A DNA stretch of 10,116 bases from Alphaproteobacteria bacterium (GTDB lineage: Bacteria > Pseudomonadota > Alphaproteobacteria > JAJTHO01), in contig JAJTHO010000130.1 in the NCBI GenBank assembly GCA_021297975.1, positions 1 to 10,116 on the forward strand, read 5' to 3'. Below, piece by piece: positions 1-6,312 of this stretch. The notes below the pieces were generated by a model. It was not told the origin of the DNA and did no database searches. It saw only the letters and a program-made list of their open reading frames with translations. The position numbers and the translations under genes are program-made. The first letter of the stretch is position 1, and each line of letters opens with the position of its first letter.

Positions 1-954
1 ACTAAGATGCTGGCCGGAACATTGCCCAGCGCCGCGCTGCTTGCACAAGGAGAGCGCAATAGCCTTGCCGATAACCCCGGCGGCGAACGAATCAAGGTTA
101 AATCCTGGCCGGATGTATCGTGGGGACTCGGCACCGGCTACCGCCAGCTTATCGGCGGGCCCGATCAATACTATGCCGGCCAGCTTTATGCATCTTTGTT
201 TGGACAGGTCGATATCACCGAACACGCCTATATATCTGGTAATTATGGTCAGGATTTAGTGAATAATTTTGATGGGCTCCAGCTGCCCGGTGACAGTAAA
301 TTACCCGCCGTACGCACCTTGGTTCAGGACTATTTCAAACAAGGCAAAAGTGGTATTTTTACCTTTAACGCAAATTATGTGCGCCGCCTCTATGGCGATT
401 GGTATGGCCGGGCTGTCGGCGGGATTTTAGAAACAATGTACAGCGGTATTGGCGGTGAGGTGCTTTATGCGCCGCTTGGCAAGCCCTATGCCATTGGCGG
501 TGAGTTTTACAAAGTGCAGCAGCGGGGCTTTAAGGCGGATTTTTCGCTGCGTGATTACACCACCACCACCGGGCATGTGAACTTTTATTACGATATTCCC
601 TATAAAGACGTGCGGGCGGCGATTTCGGCGGGGCGGTATTTGGCGGGGGATGATGGCGTTACTGTTGATTTATCCCGGCGTTTTGAAAGCGGCATTCGCG
701 CCGGTATTTTTGCAACCATCACCGATGTTAGTGCTGATAAATTCGGCGAAGGCTCCTTTGATAAAGGCTTTTATGTCTCTATACCTGTTGATGTGTTCTT
801 TGTGAAAGAACGGCGCGGCGCACGCGGGCTGACGTATCGCCCGACAACGCGTGACGGCGGCGCTCGGCTGGACGGCACAGCGCAATTGTATCCGATGCTG
901 GAAAACTATAAAGATGGCGCTTTACGCCGCGATTGGCCGCTTATAAAAGATTGA
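1..954 (+). CDS. YjbH-family outer-membrane/exopolysaccharide protein, 5'-truncated by window edge
   Basis: The frame is open from base 1 to the TGA at 952-954 (317 codons visible), so the ATG at 7 is probably internal and the true start lies upstream. YjbH proteins (PF06082, formerly DUF940) are about 700 residues, so this is the C-terminal 40-45 %. Family hallmarks seen in order, numbered from the ATG at 7: LPAVRT near residue 98, a Gly/Tyr-rich stretch with ETMYSGIGGEVLYAPLG near 141-158, TGHVNFYYD near 188, GRYLAGDDGVTVDLSRRFE near 209-227, and FGEGSFDKGFYVSIP near 246-260. The alternating aromatic/glycine pattern suits an outer-membrane beta-barrel. In E. coli YjbH belongs to the yjbEFGH exopolysaccharide-related operon; its exact role is unknown. 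Gene neighbours upstream are outside the window. Family assignment is firm; function is only as good as the family's. Confidence 0.87.
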   Translation, partial: TKMLAGTLPSAALLAQGERNSLADNPGGERIKVKSWPDVSWGLGTGYRQLIGGPDQYYAGQLYASLFGQVDITEHAYISGNYGQDLVNNFDGLQLPGDSKLPAVRTLVQDYFKQGKSGIFTFNANYVRRLYGDWYGRAVGGILETMYSGIGGEVLYAPLGKPYAIGGEFYKVQQRGFKADFSLRDYTTTTGHVNFYYDIPYKDVRAAISAGRYLAGDDGVTVDLSRRFESGIRAGIFATITDVSADKFGEGSFDKGFYVSIPVDVFFVKERRGARGLTYRPTTRDGGARLDGTAQLYPMLENYKDGALRRDWPLIKD

Positions 955-982
955 TTGGTATTTTTAATTTTTATGATATTCT
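951..982 (+). promoter_or_regulatory. weak candidate promoter ahead of the small secreted protein gene
   Basis: Two overlapping sigma70-like readings fit: TTGATT (951-956) with TATGAT (972-977) at 15 nt spacing, or TTGGTA (955-960) with TATTCT (977-982) at 16 nt. The gap is AT-rich, and a good ribosome-binding site (AGAGGAG, 986-992) follows. If the second reading were used, the start site would fall within or just after that ribosome-binding site, which argues against it. Co-transcription with the upstream YjbH gene, 43 nt away, is equally possible. Confidence 0.22.
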
Positions 983-997
983 TATAGAGGAGTTTTT

Positions 998-1348
998 ATG
1001 CGCATCGCTTTATCATTGTTTATTCTCTTCATGCCTTTGTTAGAAGCCAGCGCACAGCAACCCATTGCGCCGCGCAATGGCTATCCATCCTTTGTGCGCG
1101 GACAGGTTGTTGGAGAATGCCTGAATCAAACGCCTGCATCAGATCTAAAAATCAGCCCGCCACAGCTCAATGCCTATTGCCAATGCTATTATAATTTCTT
1201 GGAACAGTATTTGCCGTACAACGATTTTGTAACGCTGGATAACCAGTTGCGCAGCGGCCAAGTGCAGGCTGTATCACCCAATACCCGTGTTCTTATTGAA
1301 AAGGGAGCCACCACCTGTTTTCAATACTTCGTTAAACGCCAGCAATAG
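998..1348 (+). CDS. Small secreted four-cysteine protein, function unknown
   Basis: 116 residues. The start is well supported by AGAGGAG at 986-992, five bases before the ATG. The N-terminus is a clear Sec signal peptide: Arg2, a hydrophobic core at residues 3-15, and an AxA cleavage site (Ala17-Ser18-Ala19) predicting a mature chain from Gln20. The mature part of about 97 residues has four cysteines (41, 61, 63, 107), with a YCQCYYNFLE segment at 60-69. An even number of cysteines in an exported protein suggests two disulfides. There is no lipobox and no second membrane segment, so it should be periplasmic or secreted. It lies 43 nt after the YjbH-type gene and 40 nt before lysK. I do not recognise a named family. 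A link to the exopolysaccharide protein upstream is possible from position only. Confidence 0.82.
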   Translation: MRIALSLFILFMPLLEASAQQPIAPRNGYPSFVRGQVVGECLNQTPASDLKISPPQLNAYCQCYYNFLEQYLPYNDFVTLDNQLRSGQVQAVSPNTRVLIEKGATTCFQYFVKRQQ

Positions 1349-1378
1349 CCGTATTGCTTAAATTGCCCTATCCGGCTA
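1341..1378 (+). other. Two mutually exclusive hairpins in the lysK leader
   Basis: AGCAATA (1341-1347) pairs perfectly with TATTGCT (1352-1358) around a GCCG loop. This seven-pair stem includes the stop codon of the preceding gene. Alternatively TAGCCG (1346-1351) pairs with CGGCTA (1373-1378) across 21 nt. The two structures share 1346-1351 and cannot both form. No clean T-run follows either stem, so a classical terminator is unlikely. They could act as an mRNA processing or attenuation element, or be chance. Confidence 0.35.
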
Positions 1379-1388
1379 GCGTCAAAAT

Positions 1389-2939
1389 ATGAGCAGCACG
1401 TATAAATCCTGGCCGTTTGTTGAAGCGGAAAAAATCATCAATCGTCTTCAGGGGAAAACCCCGCCCAAGGGGTATGTGCTGTTTGAAACAGGGTATGGCC
1501 CTTCGGGTCTGCCGCATCTGGGCACGTTTGGCGAGGTGCAGCGCACCACCATGGTGCGCCGGGCACTGGCGGTTCTGGCGCCGGAAATTCCCAGCCAGCT
1601 AGTTGCTTTCTCAGATGATCTCGATGGTTTGCGCAAAGTGCCCACCAATGTGCCGAATCAAGAATTGCTCGCGGCACACCTGCATAAACCTTTAACCCGC
1701 GTGCCAGATCCCTTTGGTACACACGATAGTTTTGGCGCGCATAACAACGCCCGCCTCCAAGGCTTTCTGGATGCGTATGGTTTTGACTATACGTTTAAAA
1801 GCTCAACGGCTTGTTATCAAAGTGGTGTTTTTGACAAGACACTGCTTAAAGTTTTGGAGAAGTATGATGCCATCATGGCGGTCATGCTGCCAAGCCTCGG
1901 TAAAGAACGCCAAGATACCTACAGCCCATTTTTGCCCATTTGCCCGCGCACGGGTAAGGTGCTGCAAGTGCCGCTGCAGAGCCGAGATATAACAAAAGGC
2001 ACGGTGTGCTATCAAGACCCGGAAACGGGGGATACGGTGGAAACTCCCGTTACGGGCGGCCATTGTAAACTGCAATGGAAAGTGGACTGGGCGATGCGCT
2101 GGGTGGCGCTGGGTGTTGATTATGAAATGTGCGGTAAAGACTTAATCGACTCCTATAAGCTCTCCAGCAAAATCGCCGTTATTCTGGGCGGTACCCCGCC
2201 GGTTAATTTGACGTATGAGCTGTTTTTGGATGAGCGCGGCGAGAAAATTTCAAAGTCCAAAGGTAATGGCATCTCCATGGAAGAATGGCTGCGCTATGCT
2301 CCGGCGCAGAGCCTCGCCTATTATCTCTATCAAAACCCTACCCGGGCAAAGCGGCTGTTTTTTGATGTTATCCCCAAGGCAACCGATGAATATCTAACGT
2401 TCTTGCAAAAGTTTCCCGGCCAGACGCCGATCGAGCAAAAAGATAGCCCGGTGTTTCATCTTCATGGCGAAACGCCGCCCAGTTGGAACGGGGGGCTGTC
2501 CTTCAGCTTGCTGCTCAATCTAGCGGCAGCGTGTAACGCGGAGGATGCCAGCGTGCTCTGGGGCTTTATCAGCCGCTATGACCCGGCGGCAACACCGGAA
2601 ACCGCACCCATGTTGAATGAACTGGTTGGTTTTGCGGTGCGCTATTACCACGATTTTGTGCGCCCGGCAAAACAGTACCGCGCGGCAACGGATACTGAAA
2701 AAGCAGCATTTCTTGACCTTGCCGCCCGGCTGCGCGCCGCAAACGCCGTTGATGCGGAAAGCCTGCAAACGCTGGTGTATGATGTGGGCATGGCGCATAA
2801 CTATGCCAATCTACGTGATTGGTTTGGCGCGCTGTATGAAATTCTGCTTGGCCAACCGACGGGCCCCCGTATGGGTTCGTTCATTGCTCTGTTTGGCGTC
2901 GAGCAGTTTCTGGCGCTGATGGACGAGCGGCTAGCCTGA
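1389..2939 (+). CDS. lysK: Lysyl-tRNA synthetase, class I
   Basis: 516 residues, near the family's usual length. The enzyme charges tRNA-Lys with lysine using ATP in the cytoplasm. It is the Rossmann-fold class I type, unrelated to the class II LysS of most bacteria. Signatures seen: the HIGH-type motif in PSGLPHLGTFGE with HLGT at 43-46, a KMSKS-type motif KISKS at 286-290, and WKVDWAMRW at 230-238. A middle insertion carries Cys185, Cys207 and His225-Cys226, candidate metal ligands. The C-terminal part after about residue 330 is helical and should be the anticodon-binding domain. The start at 1389 has no strong Shine-Dalgarno sequence (the preceding bases are GTCAAAAT), but the conserved N-terminal region begins within the first 30 residues, so little could be missing. 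No class II lysS is visible here. No frameshift or missing catalytic motif. Confidence 0.97.
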   Translation: MSSTYKSWPFVEAEKIINRLQGKTPPKGYVLFETGYGPSGLPHLGTFGEVQRTTMVRRALAVLAPEIPSQLVAFSDDLDGLRKVPTNVPNQELLAAHLHKPLTRVPDPFGTHDSFGAHNNARLQGFLDAYGFDYTFKSSTACYQSGVFDKTLLKVLEKYDAIMAVMLPSLGKERQDTYSPFLPICPRTGKVLQVPLQSRDITKGTVCYQDPETGDTVETPVTGGHCKLQWKVDWAMRWVALGVDYEMCGKDLIDSYKLSSKIAVILGGTPPVNLTYELFLDERGEKISKSKGNGISMEEWLRYAPAQSLAYYLYQNPTRAKRLFFDVIPKATDEYLTFLQKFPGQTPIEQKDSPVFHLHGETPPSWNGGLSFSLLLNLAAACNAEDASVLWGFISRYDPAATPETAPMLNELVGFAVRYYHDFVRPAKQYRAATDTEKAAFLDLAARLRAANAVDAESLQTLVYDVGMAHNYANLRDWFGALYEILLGQPTGPRMGSFIALFGVEQFLALMDERLA

Positions 2940-2947
2940 AAGTTTTA

Positions 2948-2961
2948 TGACATCCTTGTCA
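2948..2961. repeat. Short inverted repeat TGACA-N4-TGTCA
   Basis: TGACA (2948-2952) and TGTCA (2957-2961) form a perfect dyad with a TCCT spacer just after lysK. A third TGACA copy at 2980-2984 overlaps the -35 box of the candidate promoter for the next gene. Five-base arms can occur by chance, so an operator role is only a suggestion. The dyad could also be a weak stem at the lysK 3' end, but no T-run follows. Confidence 0.3.
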
Positions 2962-2978
2962 CATAACTGTAATAGAGA

Positions 2979-3007
2979 GTGACAACTCATTCTTTGCCGC
3001 GTAATAT
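2979..3007 (+). promoter_or_regulatory. Candidate sigma70-type promoter for the YdcH-like gene
   Basis: GTGACA (2979-2984; 5 of 6 to TTGACA) and TAATAT (3002-3007; 4 of 6 to TATAAT) are separated by exactly 17 nt. The predicted start near 3014 would put the hairpin at 3019-3036 at the very 5' end of the message. Position and spacing are good; no direct evidence of use. Confidence 0.42.
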
Positions 3008-3018
3008 CAGGGGCATGG

Positions 3019-3036
3019 CGGCGGAATCCCCCGCCG
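3019..3036 (+). other. GC-rich hairpin in the 5' leader of the YdcH-like gene
   Basis: CGGCGG (3019-3024) pairs with CCGCCG (3031-3036) around the loop AATCCC, giving six G-C pairs. It lies between the candidate promoter and the ribosome-binding site AGAAGGG (3043-3049). No T-run follows, so it is not a typical terminator. A 5'-end stability hairpin fits best. Confidence 0.45.
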
Positions 3037-3058
3037 TTAAGCAGAAGGGTATGGCCTC

Positions 3059-3241
3059 ATGCATCCGTTACGCCTCAAAAGTTTGCAGGATAAACACGCC
3101 ACATTAGAGAATCAGCTGCATCAAGAATTGCGGCAGGTTCATCCCAATGAGCTGGTTATCAAGCAAATCAAAAAGCTAAAACTGATGCTCCGTGACCAAA
3201 TCAGCCGGATGGTTGTGTCAAAAGACACCGCCGCCGCCTGA
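3059..3241 (+). CDS. YdcH/DUF465-family small coiled-coil protein
   Basis: 60 residues. The pattern matches YdcH-like proteins (PF04325): an early LQDKHATLENQLHQE helix (about residues 9-23), a central turn with Pro29-Asn30, then a basic second helix IKQIKKLKLMLRDQI (about 34-48). The two helices should form an antiparallel hairpin. The start is chosen because AGAAGGG (3043-3049) lies nine bases upstream; the closer ATG at 3051 is in another frame. The function of the family is unknown although it is widespread in proteobacteria. It has its own candidate promoter at 2979-3007 and seems transcriptionally separate from both neighbours. Confidence 0.82.
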   Translation: MHPLRLKSLQDKHATLENQLHQELRQVHPNELVIKQIKKLKLMLRDQISRMVVSKDTAAA

Positions 3242-3268
3242 AAAACTTCCTGTTGTTTATTTTTTTAA

Positions 3269-3286
3269 GTCTGGTGCGTACCAGAC
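3269..3286. repeat. Inverted repeat 1 upstream of parA
   Basis: GTCTGGT (3269-3275) and ACCAGAC (3280-3286) are perfect seven-base arms around GCGT. A T-run (3260-3266) lies before the stem, not after it, so it does not look like a terminator for the preceding + strand gene. On the - strand the stem is followed by TT and then a run of A, so it is not a terminator there either. It is the first of three dyads in a row in this gap and may be an operator. Confidence 0.55.
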
Positions 3287-3288
3287 AT

Positions 3289-3303
3289 GCAAGCAGTGCT
3301 TGC
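3289..3303. repeat. Inverted repeat 2 upstream of parA, touching the -35 box
   Basis: GCAAGCA (3289-3295) and TGCTTGC (3297-3303) are perfect seven-base arms around a single central G. This is the shape of a binding site for a dimeric helix-turn-helix regulator. It starts two bases after inverted repeat 1 and overlaps the candidate -35 element TTGCCA (3300-3305), so a protein bound here would block RNA polymerase. Confidence 0.55.
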
Positions 3304-3327
3304 CAAACAAGGGCTTATCCTTAATAT
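3300..3327 (+). promoter_or_regulatory. Candidate promoter of the parA-orf94-phaAB-ybgC-tolQRA run
   Basis: TTGCCA (3300-3305) and TAATAT (3322-3327) are 16 nt apart, a good sigma70-like arrangement. The -35 box overlaps inverted repeat 2, and the -10 box sits in the centre of inverted repeat 3. The predicted start near 3334 leaves a leader of about 33 nt before parA. Repression by occlusion would be the simplest reading. This is inferred from sequence alone. Confidence 0.42.
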
Positions 3328-3341
3328 GAGGGTAAGCCCTT
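3309..3341. repeat. Inverted repeat 3 upstream of parA
   Basis: AAGGGCTTATCC (3309-3320) and GGGTAAGCCCTT (3330-3341) pair over 12 positions, all Watson-Crick except one T-G, around a nine-base AT-rich loop. The loop holds the candidate -10 box. If a promoter further upstream reads through, the RNA would form a strong hairpin just before the ribosome-binding site region. No T-run follows on the + strand, so termination is not indicated. Confidence 0.6.
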
Positions 3342-3366
3342 AGGCGTTATAAAAACGGAGACGATT

Positions 3367-4032
3367 ATGGCGGCAACAAACCACGTCATCACCATCGCCC
3401 AGCAAAAAGGCGGCGCGGGTAAAACAACCCTTGCCGTACACCTCGCAACGGCATGGAGTTTACAGGGCAAATCCGTTGCCCTTGTTGATATTGATCCGCA
3501 AGGCAGCCTGAGTCGCTGGTATAATTTACGGCGAGAAAATTATGGAAACACCGCGCTCCACCCAGAGGTGAAAACCATTACTGGCTGGCGTGTTAATAAT
3601 GAAGTGGCGCGTTTGTCAGAAACACACGACATCGTGGTGGTTGATTCACCGCCGCACACCCAAACAGAGGCCAAGATTGCCATTCGCGCGGCAAGCACCG
3701 TGGTAATTCCCCTGCAGCCCAGCCCAATGGACTTATGGGCAACAGAACCAACATTAAAACTCTGCCGGGATGAGCGGGTGCCGGCATTAATTGTTCTAAA
3801 CCGTGTGCCGCCACGTACCCTGCTGACCGATGAAATTCGCAATCAGTTGCTCGCGCTCAATGCCAGTGTTGCCAACTGCCAACTTGGTAACCGCATTCAA
3901 TTTGCTGCCAGCCTGCTAAAAGGGCGCGGCATTGCCGAAGTCGCGGGTAAAAGCCCGGCGGCAGAAGAAATTTTCGCCCTTGCCGGCGAAATTTTGAAAT
4001 TCTCTGCACGTGACGCTAAAGCAGCCGCCTAA
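3367..4032 (+). CDS. ParA/MinD-superfamily ATPase (orphan, no ParB adjacent)
   Basis: 221 residues. The deviant Walker A motif QKGGAGKTT has signature Lys14 and P-loop Lys19. Walker A' follows as VDIDPQGS (40-47), with catalytic-type Asp43, and Walker B as IVVVDSPP (89-96). Such ATPases dimerise on ATP, coat DNA or membrane, and move a cargo via a partner that stimulates hydrolysis. The chain is short, with no N-terminal DNA-binding extension, so it is not a plasmid type Ia ParA. Start: CGGAG (3356-3360) six bases before the ATG. No parB, gidAB or origin genes are near, so it is unlikely to be the main chromosomal ParA. It lies 18 nt before an unknown 94-residue gene and upstream of phaAB. 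Family certain; cargo unknown. Confidence 0.94.
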   Translation: MAATNHVITIAQQKGGAGKTTLAVHLATAWSLQGKSVALVDIDPQGSLSRWYNLRRENYGNTALHPEVKTITGWRVNNEVARLSETHDIVVVDSPPHTQTEAKIAIRAASTVVIPLQPSPMDLWATEPTLKLCRDERVPALIVLNRVPPRTLLTDEIRNQLLALNASVANCQLGNRIQFAASLLKGRGIAEVAGKSPAAEEIFALAGEILKFSARDAKAAA

Positions 4033-4050
4033 CCCTAGAAAGATACAATA

Positions 4051-4335
4051 ATGTCAATTATTCTAAAAAAAGATGAGCCGGGGCTTCGCCTCTCTATTAG
4101 CGAAGCGGCTGATGCCGTTTTGTTTGAAGGCTACACCGGACAGAATATCAAAGCCGAAATCGACCATTTGTTCACCACCGTTCGGTCGTGGCGCGACGCT
4201 GCTTTGCCCCTCAACGAAAACAATACGGCGAAGGTAAACCGTATTTTTGTTACTGAAATTCTACCCGAAATCGAAGATGCACTCGGCAGCGTATCAATTG
4301 CGCATGATTTAAAACGCTCTATTGGCATGCTTTGA
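4051..4335 (+). CDS. Unknown 94-residue protein, putative partner of the ParA-type ATPase
   Basis: 94 residues, starting 18 nt after the ParA-type gene behind a weak ribosome-binding sequence (AGAAAG, 4037-4042), which fits translation from a shared message. It has no signal peptide, membrane segment or cysteine. The N-terminal 25 residues contain Lys6-Lys7 and Arg13; the rest looks mostly helical, with an acidic segment ILPEIEDALG near 70-79 and a basic LKRS near 87-90. I do not recognise a family. The place directly behind an orphan ParA-type ATPase is where adaptor or ATPase-stimulating proteins often sit. Those commonly carry a basic N-terminal activating segment, and Lys6-Lys7 with Arg13 could serve, but this is speculation. 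Codon use resembles its neighbours, so I take it as a real gene. Confidence 0.8.
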   Translation: MSIILKKDEPGLRLSISEAADAVLFEGYTGQNIKAEIDHLFTTVRSWRDAALPLNENNTAKVNRIFVTEILPEIEDALGSVSIAHDLKRSIGML

Positions 4336-4371
4336 TCCATCCCCCTTTCTAACCATCCTAAAAGGTTTTCT

Positions 4372-5550
4372 ATGTCTGAAGATGTTGTTATTGTTAGCGC
4401 CGCACGCACAGCCATTGGCGGTTTCTTGGGCGGGCTCAGCAGCCTTTCTGCCGCTGAACTCGGCAAAATCGTTATAACGGAAAATCTGAAACGTGCCGGG
4501 CTGCAACCCAGTGATATTGATGATGTTATCATGGGTCAGGTGCTCACCGCTGCTGTCGGGCAAAACCCCGCGCGTCAGGCGGCTATACTGGCCGGGATTC
4601 CGCATGAAAAAACCGCTTACACGCTGAACCAGGTCTGCGGCTCTGGCCTCCGCGCTGTGGCACTCGCAGCACAAAGCATCCGCTGCGGTGATGCCTCTAT
4701 CGTGCTGGCGGGCGGGCAAGAAAGCATGTCCAATTCGCCACATGCGCAAGCGCTGCGCAATGGTCATAAAATGGGCGATGTGTCCCTGATTGACACCATG
4801 ATAAAAGACGGTCTGTGGGATGCGTTTAATCACTATCACATGGGCATCACGGCGGAAAACGTTGCTAAAGCGCACAGCATCAGTCGTGAGGCGCAAGATG
4901 CCTTCGCGCTCGCCAGCCAGCAAAAAGCTGCCGCCGCACAAGCTGCCGGTAATTTTAAGGCAGAGATTGTAGCCGTCACGATTGCCGGAAAAAAGGGCGA
5001 TACGGTTGTTGATACTGACGAGCATCCGCGCGCGAGCACAACGCTGGAAAGCTTACAAAAACTAAAACCCGCCTTCGATAAAGCAGGCAGCGTCACAGCC
5101 GGTAACGCCTCCGGCATTAACGACGGTGCGGCAGCCGTTATCGTGATGAGCGCAATGGAGGCTAAAAAACGCGGGCTAACCGCACTCGCGCGGATTGCCT
5201 CTTGGGCAACAACCGGTGTTGATCCCGCCGTGATGGGCACAGGGCCGATATCAGCCAGCCAACTGGCCTTAAAAAAAGCCGGCTGGACAGCCGCACAGCT
5301 TGACCGAATTGAGGCAAACGAAGCCTTTGCCGCGCAGGCCTGCGCGGTGAACAACGCCATGGGCTGGGATATGTCGAAGGTAAACGTCAACGGCGGCGCG
5401 ATTGCGCTGGGGCATCCGATTGGTGCTTCCGGTTGCCGCGTTCTTGTGACGTTGTTGCATGAATTAAAACGCAGCGGCGGCAAAAAAGGTATCGCGACGT
5501 TATGCATTGGCGGCGGGATGGGTATTGCGCTCTGCGTGGAAGCTGCCTAA
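4372..5550 (+). CDS. phaA: Acetyl-CoA acetyltransferase (beta-ketothiolase)
   Basis: 392 residues, the standard length. It condenses two acetyl-CoA to acetoacetyl-CoA, the first step of polyhydroxybutyrate synthesis, in the cytoplasm. All thiolase catalytic residues are present: nucleophilic Cys89 in NQVCGSG, His348 in GGAIALGHPIGASG, and Cys378 in TLCIGGGMG. These positions match the numbering of the Zoogloea ramigera biosynthetic thiolase. The substrate-loop segment containing FNHYHMGITAE is also present (152-162). Start: AAAAGG (4360-4365), six bases before the ATG. It follows the 94-residue gene by 36 nt and precedes phaB by 36 nt, which makes the biosynthetic PhaA reading better than a degradative AtoB. 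No PHB synthase (phaC) or phasin gene is in the window. Confidence 0.96.
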   Translation: MSEDVVIVSAARTAIGGFLGGLSSLSAAELGKIVITENLKRAGLQPSDIDDVIMGQVLTAAVGQNPARQAAILAGIPHEKTAYTLNQVCGSGLRAVALAAQSIRCGDASIVLAGGQESMSNSPHAQALRNGHKMGDVSLIDTMIKDGLWDAFNHYHMGITAENVAKAHSISREAQDAFALASQQKAAAAQAAGNFKAEIVAVTIAGKKGDTVVDTDEHPRASTTLESLQKLKPAFDKAGSVTAGNASGINDGAAAVIVMSAMEAKKRGLTALARIASWATTGVDPAVMGTGPISASQLALKKAGWTAAQLDRIEANEAFAAQACAVNNAMGWDMSKVNVNGGAIALGHPIGASGCRVLVTLLHELKRSGGKKGIATLCIGGGMGIALCVEAA

Positions 5551-5586
5551 AAAGCAACTTTATTTCACGAATTGGGGTTATGGGAC

Positions 5587-6312
5587 ATGGGTAAACGGGT
5601 TGCAGTGGTCACCGGCGGCACACGAGGTATTGGCGCTGCTATATCAATCGGCTTAAAAAACGCGGGTTATAAAGTTGCGGCGAATTTTGCTGGCAACACT
5701 GAGGCTGCGCAAAAATTCGCCGAAGAAACCGGTATTAATGTGTATCAGTGGAACGTCAGCCGCCTTGATGAAAGCTTGGAAGGCGTGAAACGTGTGGAGC
5801 GCGATTTAGGCGCGGTGGATATTTTGGTTAACAACGCCGGGGTCACCCGCGACGGTGCGTTTCATAAAATGACCGAAAGCGATTGGGATGCGGTCGTCTC
5901 TATTAACCTCCGCTCCTGCTTTACCATGTGCAAAGCGGTTATTGACGGTATGCGTGCCCGTAATTTTGGCCGCATTGTGAATATCTCGTCTATCAATGGC
6001 CTCGCCGGGCAATTTGGCCAGACCAACTATGCCGCCGCAAAAGCCGGTATGATTGGTTTTACCAAGGCGCTTGCGCTAGAGGGTGCCAGCAAAGGCATAA
6101 CCGTCAACGCCATTGCGCCCGGTTATATCAACACCGACATGGTGGCCGCGATTAAGCCGGAAGTGCTCAAGACTATCGTGGATAAAATCCCGGTTGGCCG
6201 CCTCGGCGAGGCCGCCGAGATCGCCGCTATGGTGGAATACCTAGTTGGCGAGAAAGCCGGGTTCGTAACCGGGGCGACGTTTAATATTAATGGCGGACAA
6301 TATCGCCAGTAA
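5587..6312 (+). CDS. phaB: Acetoacetyl-CoA reductase (NADPH-dependent SDR)
   Basis: 241 residues from the ATG at 5587. It reduces acetoacetyl-CoA to (R)-3-hydroxybutyryl-CoA. A longer TTG start at 5572 is in frame, but the family begins with xRVAVVTGG, and GGGG at 5574-5577 is placed as a ribosome-binding site nine bases before 5587. Classical short-chain dehydrogenase features: cofactor motif TGGTRGIG (9-16), NNAG (82-85), and catalytic Asn107, Ser135, Tyr148 and Lys152 (YAAAK). TRDGAFHKM (87-95) is typical of the PhaB/FabG branch. FabG is the main alternative, but the adjoining phaA and the absence of other fatty-acid genes favour PhaB. Its last 23 nt overlap the next gene, ybgC. Confidence 0.93.
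   Translation: MGKRVAVVTGGTRGIGAAISIGLKNAGYKVAANFAGNTEAAQKFAEETGINVYQWNVSRLDESLEGVKRVERDLGAVDILVNNAGVTRDGAFHKMTESDWDAVVSINLRSCFTMCKAVIDGMRARNFGRIVNISSINGLAGQFGQTNYAAAKAGMIGFTKALALEGASKGITVNAIAPGYINTDMVAAIKPEVLKTIVDKIPVGRLGEAAEIAAMVEYLVGEKAGFVTGATFNINGGQYRQ

Noticed and set aside
3051..3053. Earlier ATG for the YdcH-like gene
   Set aside because: It is out of frame with the conserved coiled-coil sequence and only one base after the purine-rich ribosome-binding site.
3321..3336. Second CtrA-like site (TTAA-N7-GTAAG) upstream of parA
   Set aside because: The second half-site has two mismatches and belongs to the arm of a longer inverted repeat.
4309..5025. 238-codon open frame on the - strand opposite orf94/phaA
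   Set aside because: It lies across the catalytic N-terminal half of phaA; its translation shows no recognisable family and it is best explained as a codon-bias shadow.
4836..5507. 223-codon open frame on the - strand opposite phaA
   Set aside because: Fully inside phaA, Ala/Ser-rich low-complexity translation, no ribosome-binding site of note.
5572..5586. TTG start extending phaB by five residues
   Set aside because: The extension MGLWD is not family-like, and the GGGG it overlaps serves better as a ribosome-binding site for the ATG at 5587.
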